Shown: positions 14,640 through 20,067 of the stretch, piece by piece
Position numbering within the stretch: the stretch's first letter is position 1
How the letters are laid out: each line of letters begins with the position of its first letter
Origin: a virus
Length of the DNA: 20,626 nucleotides
Strand: one strand, 5' to 3'
IMG/VR virus record: IMGVR_UViG_3300037558_001465
Coordinates: 1-20,626 of that record
Translations under genes and position numbers: made by a program
The notes under the pieces: generated by a model
What the model saw: the letters and a program-made list of their open reading frames with translations, nothing else
Databases searched by the model: none
What the model was told of the DNA's origin: nothing

Positions 14640-14803
14640 GCACTGGTAGACTATCAAAGGTTGACATGACCGCCAGACTATTAAAGATGAAGAATGGATT
14701 GTATGACAAGACATGGTATTCAGAATGGGATGATCGACAGAGAGCAGCAGCACAGCAGGCTCTAAACTGCGTCCTAGAAGTCTTAAAAGAGTACGAATAT
14801 TAG
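14636..14803 (+). CDS. Small hypothetical protein (55 aa)
   Basis: An ORF from ATG 14636 (inside the ATGA stop/start overlap with the oxygenase gene) to TAG at 14801-14803. The protein begins MSTGRLSKVDMTARLLKMK and ends LEVLKEYEY. It is mostly predicted helix, highly charged, with a WYSEWDDRQRAAAQQAL segment in the middle. There is no signal peptide or membrane segment. The coupling and helix-like composition support a real gene. I do not recognise the family. Confidence 0.6.
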   Translation: MSTGRLSKVDMTARLLKMKNGLYDKTWYSEWDDRQRAAAQQALNCVLEVLKEYEY

Positions 14804-14832
14804 AACTTGGAAATATTTAATTGTTAAGTTTC

Positions 14833-14861
14833 TTGACAAAATTTAAACTTTACTATATAAT
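14833..14861 (+). promoter_or_regulatory. Consensus sigma70 promoter of the hli cluster (TTGACA-17-TATAAT)
   Basis: TTGACA (14833-14838) and TATAAT (14856-14861) match the sigma70 consensus at all twelve positions with 17-bp spacing. The expected start is near 14868, 18 nt before the hli ATG. It is the best promoter in the window and implies strong expression by the unmodified host polymerase, that is, early in infection. Confidence 0.85.
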
Positions 14862-14885
14862 TATGTTACGTTTCTTAATAATTCA

Positions 14886-15077
14886 ATGACAACTGTTACA
14901 GAACAAGGCGGAAGACAGAATATCTATTCTATCGAACCTCAGATGACTCTTGACGAATCCTATGAAGGGTATGGCAAGAACGCTGAAAAAATGAATGGAC
15001 GTTGGGCTATGCTCGGTTTCGTATCATTACTTGTTGCATACACAACAACAGGTCAAATCATCCCAGGCATCTTCTAA
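14886..15077 (+). CDS. hli: High-light-inducible protein (Hli), copy 1
   Basis: A 63-aa single-helix member of the light-harvesting/ELIP superfamily. The chlorophyll-binding motif AEKMNGRWAMLGF is at 33-45 (E34, N37, R39), the membrane helix runs to about 55, and it ends TTGQIIPGIF, the tail typical of marine cyanobacterial and cyanophage Hli proteins. The N-terminal 30 residues are polar. Hli proteins bind chlorophyll and carotenoids near photosystem II and protect it from excess light, sitting in the thylakoid membrane. It is first of three hli genes in tandem behind a consensus promoter. No Shine-Dalgarno site is seen before the ATG. Confidence 0.93.
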   Translation: MTTVTEQGGRQNIYSIEPQMTLDESYEGYGKNAEKMNGRWAMLGFVSLLVAYTTTGQIIPGIF

Positions 15078-15126
15078 AGGAAGATTCCAATCATACACAT
15101 TTTAAACACATAAAAGGTACACTATC

Positions 15127-15234
15127 ATGACACCAGAAGCAGAAAGATTTAACGGTTGGGCAGCTATGCTCGGTTTCGTTGCAGCAGTAGGCGCATATGC
15201 TTTAACAGGACAAATTATTCCAGGCATCTTTTAA
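15127..15234 (+). CDS. hli: High-light-inducible protein (Hli), copy 2, minimal
   Basis: A 35-aa Hli protein that is almost only the membrane helix. It runs AERFNGWAAMLGF (5-17) and on to TGQIIPGIF. E6 and N9 of the chlorophyll motif are kept, but the Arg of N-G-R is Trp11 (N-G-W-A-A-M), a variant seen in some marine Hli proteins. An AAAGG ribosome binding site lies 8-12 nt before the ATG. The stop TAA shares its last A with the ATG of copy 3 (TAATG), coupling the two. It is presumed to act in the thylakoid, possibly as a heterodimer with another Hli. Confidence 0.9.
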   Translation: MTPEAERFNGWAAMLGFVAAVGAYALTGQIIPGIF

Positions 15235-15356
15235 TGACAGATAAGGAATCAAAATCAGTTGCTGAGAAACTTAATGGCAGACTTGCCATGCTTGGCATCA
15301 TCGCAGGGTTAGGTGCATATCTAACAACAGGTCAAATAATTCCTGGCTTTGTGTAA
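15234..15356 (+). CDS. hli: High-light-inducible protein (Hli), copy 3
   Basis: A 40-aa Hli protein starting at the TAATG junction with copy 2. The motif AEKLNGRLAMLGI is at 10-22 with E11, N14 and R16 intact, followed by a hydrophobic helix and the TTGQIIPGFV tail. A longer open frame reaches back to 15156 but runs through copy 2 in another frame and is not coding. It probably pairs with other Hli helices to bind pigment near photosystem II. The stop again overlaps the next ATG (TAATG), carrying the coupling into the small membrane-protein series. Confidence 0.9.
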   Translation: MTDKESKSVAEKLNGRLAMLGIIAGLGAYLTTGQIIPGFV

Positions 15357-15460
15357 TGAACTCAGTAAAGAGACAACCAGTACCATTTAAGGTTGTACCA
15401 TACATCTTTATGATTTCAGTGATCGTAAGCACGACCACTAACGCAGTTGGTATGTTCTAG
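15356..15460 (+). CDS. Small single-helix membrane protein (34 aa)
   Basis: An ORF from the TAATG junction with hli copy 3 to TAG at 15458-15460. The protein begins MNSVKRQPVPFKVVPYIF and continues as a hydrophobic helix to the end. A basic N-terminus followed by one membrane span suggests cytosol-in insertion. It does not carry the chlorophyll motif of the hli genes. I compared it from memory with PsbI, PsbJ, PsbX and PetM and see no match. Coupling to the hli genes suggests a thylakoid role. The stop codon lies inside a perfect 10-bp inverted repeat. Confidence 0.55.
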   Translation: MNSVKRQPVPFKVVPYIFMISVIVSTTTNAVGMF

Positions 15461-15484
15461 GGTCAAATTTTTTTACCCTAGAAC
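15454..15484 (+). repeat. Perfect 10-bp inverted repeat with T-rich loop
   Basis: GTTCTAGGGT (15454-15463) and ACCCTAGAAC (15475-15484) are exact reverse complements separated by an 11-nt loop, CAAATTTTTTT. The T-run lies in the loop rather than after the stem, so it is not a standard intrinsic terminator. It covers the stop codon of the 34-aa gene. It may protect the 3' end of the hli transcript, be a processing site, or bind a protein. Confidence 0.7.
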
Positions 15485-15493
15485 TTTACAAAA

Positions 15494-15502
15494 CTAAATA
15501 AA
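15494..15502 (+). promoter_or_regulatory. Candidate late promoter before the small-membrane-protein genes
   Basis: CTAAATAAA lies in the 83-nt gap after the inverted repeat, 42 nt before the next ATG. It resembles the T4 late TATAAATA element and repeats the motif at 13481. No sigma70 -10/-35 pair was seen in this gap. Confidence 0.4.
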
Positions 15503-15543
15503 AACATAGGATAAATTTACAATTCAACACAAAGGGATAATAA

Positions 15544-15717
15544 ATGAATGAATATCAGTTTATTGCCGAATCATTTCCGTATTGGAAAGCATTAGTCTGG
15601 TGTTTATATCCCATGACTGTTCTCGTATTGTTTGAGTTGTTTTTAAGAGCATCGGGTGACGATGACGATGATGACCCCGAAGGTGGGATAATGACACCAG
15701 TATACCAAGGAACATAA
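15544..15717 (+). CDS. Small membrane protein with acidic run (57 aa)
   Basis: ATG at 15544 behind a good AAGGGA ribosome binding site; stop TAA 15715-15717. The N-terminus MNEYQFIAESFPYWKALVW leads into a membrane helix (about 15-34), then LRASG and six consecutive Asp (39-44), and a short tail ending MTPVYQGT. The acidic run directly after the helix suggests an interaction surface or a topology signal. The family is not recognised, though the layout (YWKALVW helix plus Asp run) looks like a conserved cyanophage protein. The stop overlaps the next ATG (TAATG). Confidence 0.65.
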   Translation: MNEYQFIAESFPYWKALVWCLYPMTVLVLFELFLRASGDDDDDDPEGGIMTPVYQGT

Positions 15718-15791
15718 TGATTTACACATTAACATTTGCATGTGCAGTAGCATTTACTGCAATCAACGGACTACCGTTCGTATTTTCATAA
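15717..15791 (+). CDS. Very small membrane peptide (24 aa)
   Basis: A 24-codon frame starting in the TAATG junction with the previous gene and ending at TAA 15789-15791. The whole peptide (begins MIYTLTFACAVAFTAINGL) is hydrophobic and could be one short membrane span. The stop/start overlap and position in a series of such genes are the only evidence. It is very short, so the confidence is modest. Confidence 0.42.
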   Translation: MIYTLTFACAVAFTAINGLPFVFS

Positions 15792-15818
15792 ACTAATAGC
15801 TGAGGAGTACAAGCTTAA

Positions 15819-15923
15819 ATGACCAAACAATTTTTAAACATCCCACCTGCATGGTTGGGACTTGCAGAGTTCGCGTTCTTTGTTGCAGTAGGAACTGTAG
15901 CAGGATCAGTAGGATTAATATAA
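15819..15923 (+). CDS. Small single-helix membrane protein (34 aa)
   Basis: ATG at 15819, preceded by GAGGAG (15802-15807); stop TAA 15921-15923. The protein begins MTKQFLNIPPAWLGLAEF and continues with a Gly/Ala-rich hydrophobic helix (FFVAVGTVAGSVGLI). The GxxxG-like spacing of small residues could favour helix packing with another membrane protein. There is no chlorophyll-binding motif. The family is not recognised. The stop shares bases with the next ATG (TAATG). Confidence 0.58.
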   Translation: MTKQFLNIPPAWLGLAEFAFFVAVGTVAGSVGLI

Positions 15924-16255
15924 TGAACTACCATGATGTAATGGAAGTATATAAACGCCCAATGGCACTAGAGTTTATTCCTAGACTGTTTGGTTGGATA
16001 ACAGTATTTGTATTGTTATTCGGTGCAAGTCAAACAGCTTACGCAGAGACATTGTGGGTACAAGTTCCTCAATGGTCTGATGATTGGTCTAAATGCGCCG
16101 TAGATGTACCAGATTCATCATGTCATTGGTATGTTGCCAATGCAGACAACACATTTGGAGAAGGTTTCAGCTGGGAGAATGCTCCTTGGTTTAGTGCAGA
16201 AGGACTTTTAGATGTGAAGTCGAATGTGGTACAGGGGTTGCAGAAAGTTGGATAA
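15923..16255 (+). CDS. Hypothetical exported or membrane-anchored protein (110 aa)
   Basis: Started at the ATG of the TAATG junction (15923), not at the upstream frame extension, which overlaps the previous gene. Residues 18-36 (EFIPRLFGWITVFVLLFGA) form a hydrophobic segment followed by SQTAYA|E, a good signal-peptidase site after A41. The n-region is 17 residues long with a KRP turn. The mature part is about 69 aa, Trp-rich (LWVQVPQWSDDW, WENAPWF), acidic, with two Cys (C58, C67) that could form a disulfide. It therefore probably lies in the periplasm or thylakoid lumen. Function unknown; it may be processed or stay anchored. Confidence 0.68.
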   Translation: MNYHDVMEVYKRPMALEFIPRLFGWITVFVLLFGASQTAYAETLWVQVPQWSDDWSKCAVDVPDSSCHWYVANADNTFGEGFSWENAPWFSAEGLLDVKSNVVQGLQKVG

Positions 16256-16266
16256 ATCATTATAAT
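16238..16266 (+). promoter_or_regulatory. Possible promoter (TTGCAG-17-TATAAT)
   Basis: A perfect TATAAT (16261-16266) lies 17 bp after TTGCAG (16238-16243), which matches the -35 consensus at only three positions. The same TTGCAG/TATAAT pair occurs at 14066. Predicted start near 16273, about 9 nt before the next gene's GTG. A second TATAAT-like box (16272-16277) and GATAAATC (16251) overlap. Confidence 0.4.
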
Positions 16267-16281
16267 AGAACTATAATTTGA

Positions 16282-16491
16282 GTGAAAAAAATCTGGAGAG
16301 TATGGGCAAAAGCACTTGGAGACAAGTCTGGTAGGTCTGATAAAGAGGCCGATAAGATTGCTTTAATAAGAACTTTTATCTTTGTCCAACTAGTAGTAAC
16401 TAATTGTTTTATCATTGCAGGCAACATTCGCCATTGGAATGATCACTACACACCACCACAATACGAAAGAAATGCCAGCACTAATTTGTAA
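16282..16491 (+). CDS. Small membrane protein (69 aa), GTG start
   Basis: Start GTG at 16282; the protein begins MKKIWRVWAKALGDKSG. A basic, amphipathic N-terminus (1-25) is followed by one membrane span (about 27-48, ALIRTFIFVQLVVTNCFIIA) and a polar tail (NIRHWNDHYTPPQYER). This arrangement (helical Lys-rich start, IRTFIFV span, GNIRHW exit) looks like a conserved protein of T4-like cyanophages near psbA. Its function is unknown. The next gene starts 20 nt before this one ends. No clear Shine-Dalgarno site is seen. Confidence 0.65.
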   Translation: MKKIWRVWAKALGDKSGRSDKEADKIALIRTFIFVQLVVTNCFIIAGNIRHWNDHYTPPQYERNASTNL

Positions 16492-17131
16492 TTTACCCTC
16501 CTATCATGTGTGGGTGCGAAAAGAATACCTAACAGATCATAAGAGTGGCCACGGAGAATTTGTAGAGGGATACTGGGTGTCTGCAAAGTCTATCCCAGGC
16601 CGTGCCTTTTACTTTGAGACATACCTACCAGAGTATGCAGCGATGTATGATAAGTTACCCATCAGTGCTTTCGTAGCATCACCAGAGTTACCAACACCAG
16701 ACCTGACACTTCACAACTTACAGTTCTGGAACTGTATGGACTATGGTGTAGTAGCAGTGCAGAAACAGTTCATTGGATCAATGCACTACGAGATCATGAC
16801 TAGAGATTTCGGCAATCAAACAGGAACATACATCTGTACTCTTGACAACTATCATCAGGACATAGACGCAATAGATTATTCTACGAGTGAACAACCACCA
16901 GAACATAAAAGTTTTAATCTTTTAGAGCTTGACAATGGACAATTCGCTTTGTACCCTAACAATAGGATGAGAATTTATGATAACAGTCTGACTCCTGAGA
17001 AACCAACAGACCCCGACTTCAAGGTGTCTACTGTCTACTATCAAGTAGAGAACGGTCATGATCGGGATGGACTGGGATCAGAAGAAAATTATTTTTGGAA
17101 AACTAGCAAAGAACGACATGAATCAGAATGA
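16472..17131 (+). CDS. Conserved-looking hypothetical protein upstream of psbA (219 aa)
   Basis: The ATG at 16472 is chosen; a TTG at 16415 in the same frame would overlap the previous gene by 77 nt. The protein begins MPALICNLPSYHVWVRKEYL. It is soluble, rich in aromatic residues and His, with blocks such as EGYWVSAKSIPGRAFYFETY, FWNCMDYGVVAVQKQF and LLELDNGQFALYPNNRM. The alternating hydrophobic pattern suggests a beta-rich fold. There is no signal peptide, membrane span or motif I can assign. It lies directly before psbA, a place often held by conserved cyanophage genes of unknown role. The next ORF starts 14 nt before its stop. Confidence 0.7.
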   Translation: MPALICNLPSYHVWVRKEYLTDHKSGHGEFVEGYWVSAKSIPGRAFYFETYLPEYAAMYDKLPISAFVASPELPTPDLTLHNLQFWNCMDYGVVAVQKQFIGSMHYEIMTRDFGNQTGTYICTLDNYHQDIDAIDYSTSEQPPEHKSFNLLELDNGQFALYPNNRMRIYDNSLTPEKPTDPDFKVSTVYYQVENGHDRDGLGSEENYFWKTSKERHESE

Positions 17132-17252
17132 AAAGGATCCACTGCTCGATGAGTTGGAGGAAAGAATCTCCGAAGGACCTATAGTATTCACGCCTGACGA
17201 GGAGTTTCTGGAAAGGTTAAGAAAAAAGAAAGAAATCCAAGAAGACACTTGA
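17118..17252 (+). CDS. Small acidic/basic hypothetical protein (44 aa)
   Basis: The ATG at 17118 overlaps the end of the preceding gene by 14 nt; an in-frame ATG at 17058 lies deeper in that gene and is less likely. The protein begins MNQNEKDPLLDELEERI, with an acidic helix, then GPIVFTPDEEFLERLRKKK and a basic-acidic tail. It has the look of a small soluble helical protein. Its stop TGA lies inside the -35 box (TTGACA) of the psbA promoter. Function unknown. Confidence 0.55.
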   Translation: MNQNEKDPLLDELEERISEGPIVFTPDEEFLERLRKKKEIQEDT

Positions 17253-17277
17253 CAGAAGTGTAAAGTTCTGTTAACAT
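17249..17277 (+). promoter_or_regulatory. psbA promoter (TTGACA-17-TAACAT), with late-like motif
   Basis: TTGACA (17249-17254) is a perfect -35 box; TAACAT (17272-17277), 17 bp on, is a 4-of-6 -10 box. TATAAATG (17279-17286), just after it, resembles the T4 late element. Transcription from either would start near 17284-17295, giving a leader of about 140 nt before the psbA ATG. Confidence 0.6.
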
Positions 17278-17285
17278 ATATAAAT

Positions 17286-17429
17286 GTAGGGGTGTTGATT
17301 CCAACATCTTTCTGACCCGCTAACCGAGACCTATGGGTCATTAAATTACGTCTCTTATACCTCCGCCTGAGGGTGGCGAAGGAATATTTTATCGGTGTAT
17401 CCCTGCACTATTACCTAACCCTTTTTCAA
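17286..17429 (+). ncRNA. Structured psbA 5' leader, candidate PhotoRC-type RNA element
   Basis: Three hairpins can be drawn. GTGTTG (17292-17297) pairs with CAACAT (17302-17307). TGACCC (17313-17318) pairs with GGGTCA (17335-17340). CCGCC, loop TGAG, GGTGG lies around 17363-17376. The last 15 nt before the ATG are C/T-rich and hold no Shine-Dalgarno site. Conserved RNA motifs called PhotoRC-I and PhotoRC-II are known upstream of photosystem genes such as psbA in marine cyanobacteria and cyanophages; this leader is in the right place, but I cannot confirm a match to either covariance model. Confidence 0.4.
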
Positions 17430-18518
17430 ATGACAACTCTTTCACGTTCAAAACAACGCGGTGGTCTCCTCTCAGGATGGGACGAATTCTGCAGCTGGGT
17501 AACCTCAGTTGACAACCGCATCTATGTCGGCTGGTTCGGCGTACTGATGATCCCATGCTTGTTGGCAGCAGCAACATGTTTCATCATTGCTTTCATCGCA
17601 GCACCTCCAGTAGACATCGACGGAATCAGAGAACCAGTAGCAGGTTCTTTAATGTACGGTAACAACATCATCTCTGGTGCAGTTGTTCCTAGTTCAAATG
17701 CTATCGGACTTCACTTCTACCCAATCTGGGAAGCAGCATCACTCGATGAGTGGTTGTATAACGGTGGTCCATTCCAACTTGTAGTCTTCCATTTCCTAAT
17801 CGGCATCACAGCATACTGTGGTCGTCAGTGGGAACTTTCATACCGTTTAGGTATGCGTCCTTGGATCTGTGTTGCTTATTCAGCACCAGTGTCTGCAGCA
17901 TTCGCTGTATTCTTAGTGTATCCTTTCGGTCAAGGTTCTTTCTCTGATGCAATGCCACTTGGTATCTCAGGTACTTTTAACTACATGTTCGTGTTCCAGG
18001 CAGAGCACAATATCCTAATGCACCCCTTCCATATGCTTGGAGTGGCTGGTGTCTTCGGTGGTTCATTATTCAGTGCAATGCACGGTTCACTCGTAACATC
18101 TTCTCTAATCAGAGAAACAACTGAGCAAGAGTCTCAGAACTATGGTTACAAGTTCGGACAAGAAGAAGAAACATATAACATCGTTGCAGCTCATGGCTAC
18201 TTCGGTCGTTTGATCTTCCAATACGCATCTTTCAACAACTCACGTTCACTTCACTTCTTCCTAGCAGCATTCCCAGTGGTTTGCATCTGGTTTACTGCAA
18301 TGGGTGTGTCAACTATGGCATTCAACCTTAACGGATTCAACTTCAACCAGTCGGTTGTAGACGCAAGTGGTAAAGTGATTCCAACATGGGCAGACGTGCT
18401 TAACCGCGCTGGTCTGGGTATGGAAGTCATGCACGAGCGTAACGCTCACAACTTCCCCTTGGATCTCGCTGCTGCTGAGTCAACTCCTGTTGCTCTTACT
18501 GCACCTTCCATCGGTTAA
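17430..18518 (+). CDS. psbA: Photosystem II D1 protein
   Basis: A 362-aa reaction-centre protein that, with D2, binds P680, pheophytin, QB and most ligands of the Mn4Ca cluster. The start at 17430 gives the standard [12 protein letters not shown] opening; an in-frame GTG at 17373 would add 19 unrelated residues. Residues are offset by +3 from host numbering. Present are Tyr-Z Y164, D173, H193 and H201 (P680 ligand), QB-site H218, cluster ligands H335, E336 and H340, and D345/A347 at the processing site, with a 15-residue C-terminal extension to be removed. Position 130 in host numbering is Gln ([11 protein letters not shown]), as in the low-light D1 form. There is no intron or homing endonuclease. 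It replaces rapidly turned-over host D1 during infection. Confidence 0.98.
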   Translation: MTTLSRSKQRGGLLSGWDEFCSWVTSVDNRIYVGWFGVLMIPCLLAAATCFIIAFIAAPPVDIDGIREPVAGSLMYGNNIISGAVVPSSNAIGLHFYPIWEAASLDEWLYNGGPFQLVVFHFLIGITAYCGRQWELSYRLGMRPWICVAYSAPVSAAFAVFLVYPFGQGSFSDAMPLGISGTFNYMFVFQAEHNILMHPFHMLGVAGVFGGSLFSAMHGSLVTSSLIRETTEQESQNYGYKFGQEEETYNIVAAHGYFGRLIFQYASFNNSRSLHFFLAAFPVVCIWFTAMGVSTMAFNLNGFNFNQSVVDASGKVIPTWADVLNRAGLGMEVMHERNAHNFPLDLAAAESTPVALTAPSIG

Positions 18519-18544
18519 TAACTTAACCACATCGCAAAAAAAAC

Positions 18545-18573
18545 AAAGGGGTCTTCACGACCCCTTTTCTTTT
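18545..18573 (+). terminator. Rho-independent terminator after psbA
   Basis: AAAGGGGTC (18545-18553), loop TTCAC, GACCCCTTT (18559-18567), then TTTTCTTTT. The stem is a perfect 9 bp with a T-rich tail. It lies 27 nt after the psbA stop and separates psbA from psbD, so psbD needs its own promoter or read-through. No convincing sigma70 promoter was seen between 18574 and 18614. Confidence 0.9.
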
Positions 18574-18614
18574 GCTTACACAAATAATTTAGATGTTTTT
18601 AAAGGTAAAATTAA

Positions 18615-19670
18615 ATGGTTGCGTCTACATTACAACAACAACGGAGGGGATGGTTTGATATCCTTGATGACTGGTTAAAAAGAGATCGGTTTGTATTCAT
18701 CGGATGGTCTGGTCTTCTTCTTCTACCCACTGCTTATCTGGCAATTGGCGGATGGATGACTGGAACAACATTTGTTACCAGTTGGTATACACACGGTCTT
18801 GCATCTTCATATCTTGAAGGGGCAAATTTCTTAACAGCAGCAGTCTCTACTCCTGCTGATGCTATGGGTCATAGTCTTCTACTTTTATGGGGACCAGAAG
18901 CACAGGGTGATTTCATTCGCTGGTGTCAACTCGGTGGTCTCTGGGCATTTGTTGCACTGCACGGTGCTTTCGCTCTCATTGGTTTCATGCTTAGACAGTT
19001 TGAAATCAGTCGTCTCGTAGGAATTAGACCATACAATGCTATTGCGTTCTCTGGGCCTATCGCTGTCTTTGTCAGCGTATTCCTCATCTATCCACTCGGA
19101 CAGTCCAGTTGGTTCTTTGCACCGTCGTTTGGTGTTGCTGCGATATTTAGATTCCTACTCTTCCTACAGGGTTTCCACAACTGGACGCTGAACCCCTTCC
19201 ACATGATGGGCGTTGCAGGTATCCTTGGTGGTGCATTGCTTTGTGCCATTCATGGTGCCACTGTAGAAAACACGCTGTTTGAAGATGGAGAACAATCAAA
19301 TACTTTCAAGGCTTTTGAACCTACGCAAGAGGAGGAGACTTACTCGATGGTTACTGCGAACCGTTTCTGGTCACAGATCTTCGGTGTTGCTTTTAGTAAC
19401 AAGCGTTGGTTGCATTTCTTTATGCTATTCGTGCCCGTCATGGGTCTCTGGACTGCTTCTATCGGTATTGTTGGACTCGCTCTTAATCTACGTGCTTACG
19501 ACTTTGTATCTCAGGAGATTCGTGCAGCGGAGGATCCAGAATTTGAGACCTTCTACACTAAGAACATTCTTCTGAATGAAGGACTCCGTGCTTGGTTGGC
19601 ACCTGCTGATCAACCACATGAAAACTTCATCTTCCCAGAAGAAGTATTACCTCGTGGTAATGCGTTGTAA
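18615..19670 (+). CDS. psbD: Photosystem II D2 protein
   Basis: A 351-aa partner of D1, of normal length. It opens [20 protein letters not shown] and continues [12 protein letters not shown], a near-invariant D2 segment. Further on are [33 protein letters not shown] and the P680-ligand region [60 protein letters not shown] (split across the QA and non-haem-iron region) is complete. It ends [10 protein letters not shown] as in cyanobacteria. An AAAGG ribosome binding site precedes the ATG. Cyanophages carrying psbD as well as psbA tend to have broad host range; here both genes appear intact and should form a functional phage-encoded D1/D2 pair. Confidence 0.98.
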   Translation: MVASTLQQQRRGWFDILDDWLKRDRFVFIGWSGLLLLPTAYLAIGGWMTGTTFVTSWYTHGLASSYLEGANFLTAAVSTPADAMGHSLLLLWGPEAQGDFIRWCQLGGLWAFVALHGAFALIGFMLRQFEISRLVGIRPYNAIAFSGPIAVFVSVFLIYPLGQSSWFFAPSFGVAAIFRFLLFLQGFHNWTLNPFHMMGVAGILGGALLCAIHGATVENTLFEDGEQSNTFKAFEPTQEEETYSMVTANRFWSQIFGVAFSNKRWLHFFMLFVPVMGLWTASIGIVGLALNLRAYDFVSQEIRAAEDPEFETFYTKNILLNEGLRAWLAPADQPHENFIFPEEVLPRGNAL

Positions 19671-19691
19671 ATCTCAAATCTTAAATCTTTC

Positions 19692-19720
19692 AAAACCTTC
19701 TCTCTGAGGGGGTTTTTTTT
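19692..19720 (+). terminator. Rho-independent terminator after psbD
   Basis: AAAACCTTC (19692-19700) can pair with GGGGGTTTT (from 19708; two T-G pairs) around the loop TCTCTGA, followed by a run of T ending at 19720. It lies 21 nt after the psbD stop and before the tRNA cluster. Confidence 0.75.
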
Positions 19721-19730
19721 ATGTCAACTG

Positions 19731-19739
19731 TGGTATAAT
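19731..19739 (+). promoter_or_regulatory. Extended -10 promoter of the tRNA cluster
   Basis: TGG-TATAAT (19731-19739) is a perfect extended -10 element; no -35 box is visible at the right distance, because that region is the terminator's T-run. Predicted start near 19746, about 9 nt before the first tRNA. Confidence 0.5.
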
Positions 19740-19754
19740 AACAGAGTGAGGCAA

Positions 19755-19826
19755 GGGACTATCGCATATTGGTTAATGCCCACTGCTTATAACGGTGTGA
19801 ACCGAGTTCAATTCTCGGTAGTCCTA
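19755..19826 (+). tRNA. tRNA-Ile (anticodon UAU)
   Basis: A full cloverleaf: acceptor GGGACTA/TAGTCCT (one G-T pair), D stem GCAT/ATGC with loop ATTGGTTA, anticodon stem CACTG/CGGTG with loop CTTATAA, T stem CCGAG/CTCGG with loop TTCAATT, discriminator A. Anticodon UAU reads AUA. CCA is not encoded. AUA is common in AT-rich phage genes and rarer in hosts, so it probably aids phage translation. Confidence 0.9.
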
Positions 19827-19829
19827 TTC

Positions 19830-19906
19830 GCCACTTTAGCTCAGCTGGATAGAGCAACGCATTTGTAATGCGTAGGTCGTCGGTTCAAGTCCGACAAGTG
19901 GCTCCA
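19830..19906 (+). tRNA. tRNA-Thr (anticodon UGU), CCA encoded
   Basis: A perfect cloverleaf: acceptor GCCACTT/AAGTGGC, D arm GCTCAGCTGGATAGAGC, anticodon stem ACGCA/TGCGT with loop TTTGTAA, T stem GTCGG/CCGAC with loop TTCAAGT, discriminator T, then CCA at 19904-19906. It reads ACA. It is the only one of the four with an encoded CCA end, and the next tRNA begins at the very next base. Confidence 0.94.
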
Positions 19907-19980
19907 GACTCAATAGCTCAGATGGATAGAGCAACTGCCTTCTAAGCAGTCGGTCGTAGGTTCGAGTCCTACTTGAGTCG
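19907..19980 (+). tRNA. tRNA-Arg (anticodon UCU)
   Basis: A perfect cloverleaf: acceptor GACTCAA/TTGAGTC, D arm GCTCAGATGGATAGAGC, anticodon stem ACTGC/GCAGT with loop CTTCTAA, T stem GTAGG/CCTAC with loop TTCGAGT, discriminator G. It reads AGA, much used by this phage (many Arg codons here are AGA). CCA is not encoded. No spacer to the tRNA-Thr gene. Confidence 0.94.
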
Positions 19981-19983
19981 TTC

Positions 19984-20067
19984 GGGAGTGTGGTGGAATC
20001 GGTAGACACACCAGACTTAAAATCTGTTGGCAGAAATGTCGTGAGGGTTCGAGTCCCTCTTCTCCCA
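19984..20067 (+). tRNA. tRNA-Leu (anticodon UAA)
   Basis: A class II tRNA with a long variable arm: acceptor GGGAGTG/TTCTCCC (one T-T mismatch and one G-T pair at the inner end), D region GTGGAATCGGTAGACAC, anticodon stem CCAGA/TCTG(T) with loop CTTAAAA, variable arm TGGCAGAAATGTCGTG, T stem GAGGG/CCCTC with loop TTCGAGT, discriminator A. It reads UUA. CCA is not encoded. Confidence 0.9.

Noticed and set aside
15156-15233. Frame upstream of hli copy 3
   Set aside because: It is an alternative-frame reading of hli copy 2; the TAATG start at 15234 gives a complete Hli protein.
15356-15923. Identity of the tiny membrane proteins with known photosystem subunits (PsbI, PsbJ, PsbX, PetM)
   Set aside because: Compared from memory, none of the sequences matches; only size and topology are similar.
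16415-16471. TTG start extending the 16472 protein
   Set aside because: It would overlap the preceding membrane-protein gene by 77 nt and adds a low-complexity His stretch.
17373-17429. 19-codon in-frame N-terminal extension of psbA from GTG 17373
   Set aside because: D1 proteins begin MTT-; the extension overlaps a hairpin-forming leader and resembles no D1 N-terminus. Kept only as a curiosity in the findings.
18490-18678. 62-codon ORF bridging psbA and psbD
   Set aside because: It runs through the psbA terminator and into psbD in another frame; no coding signal.
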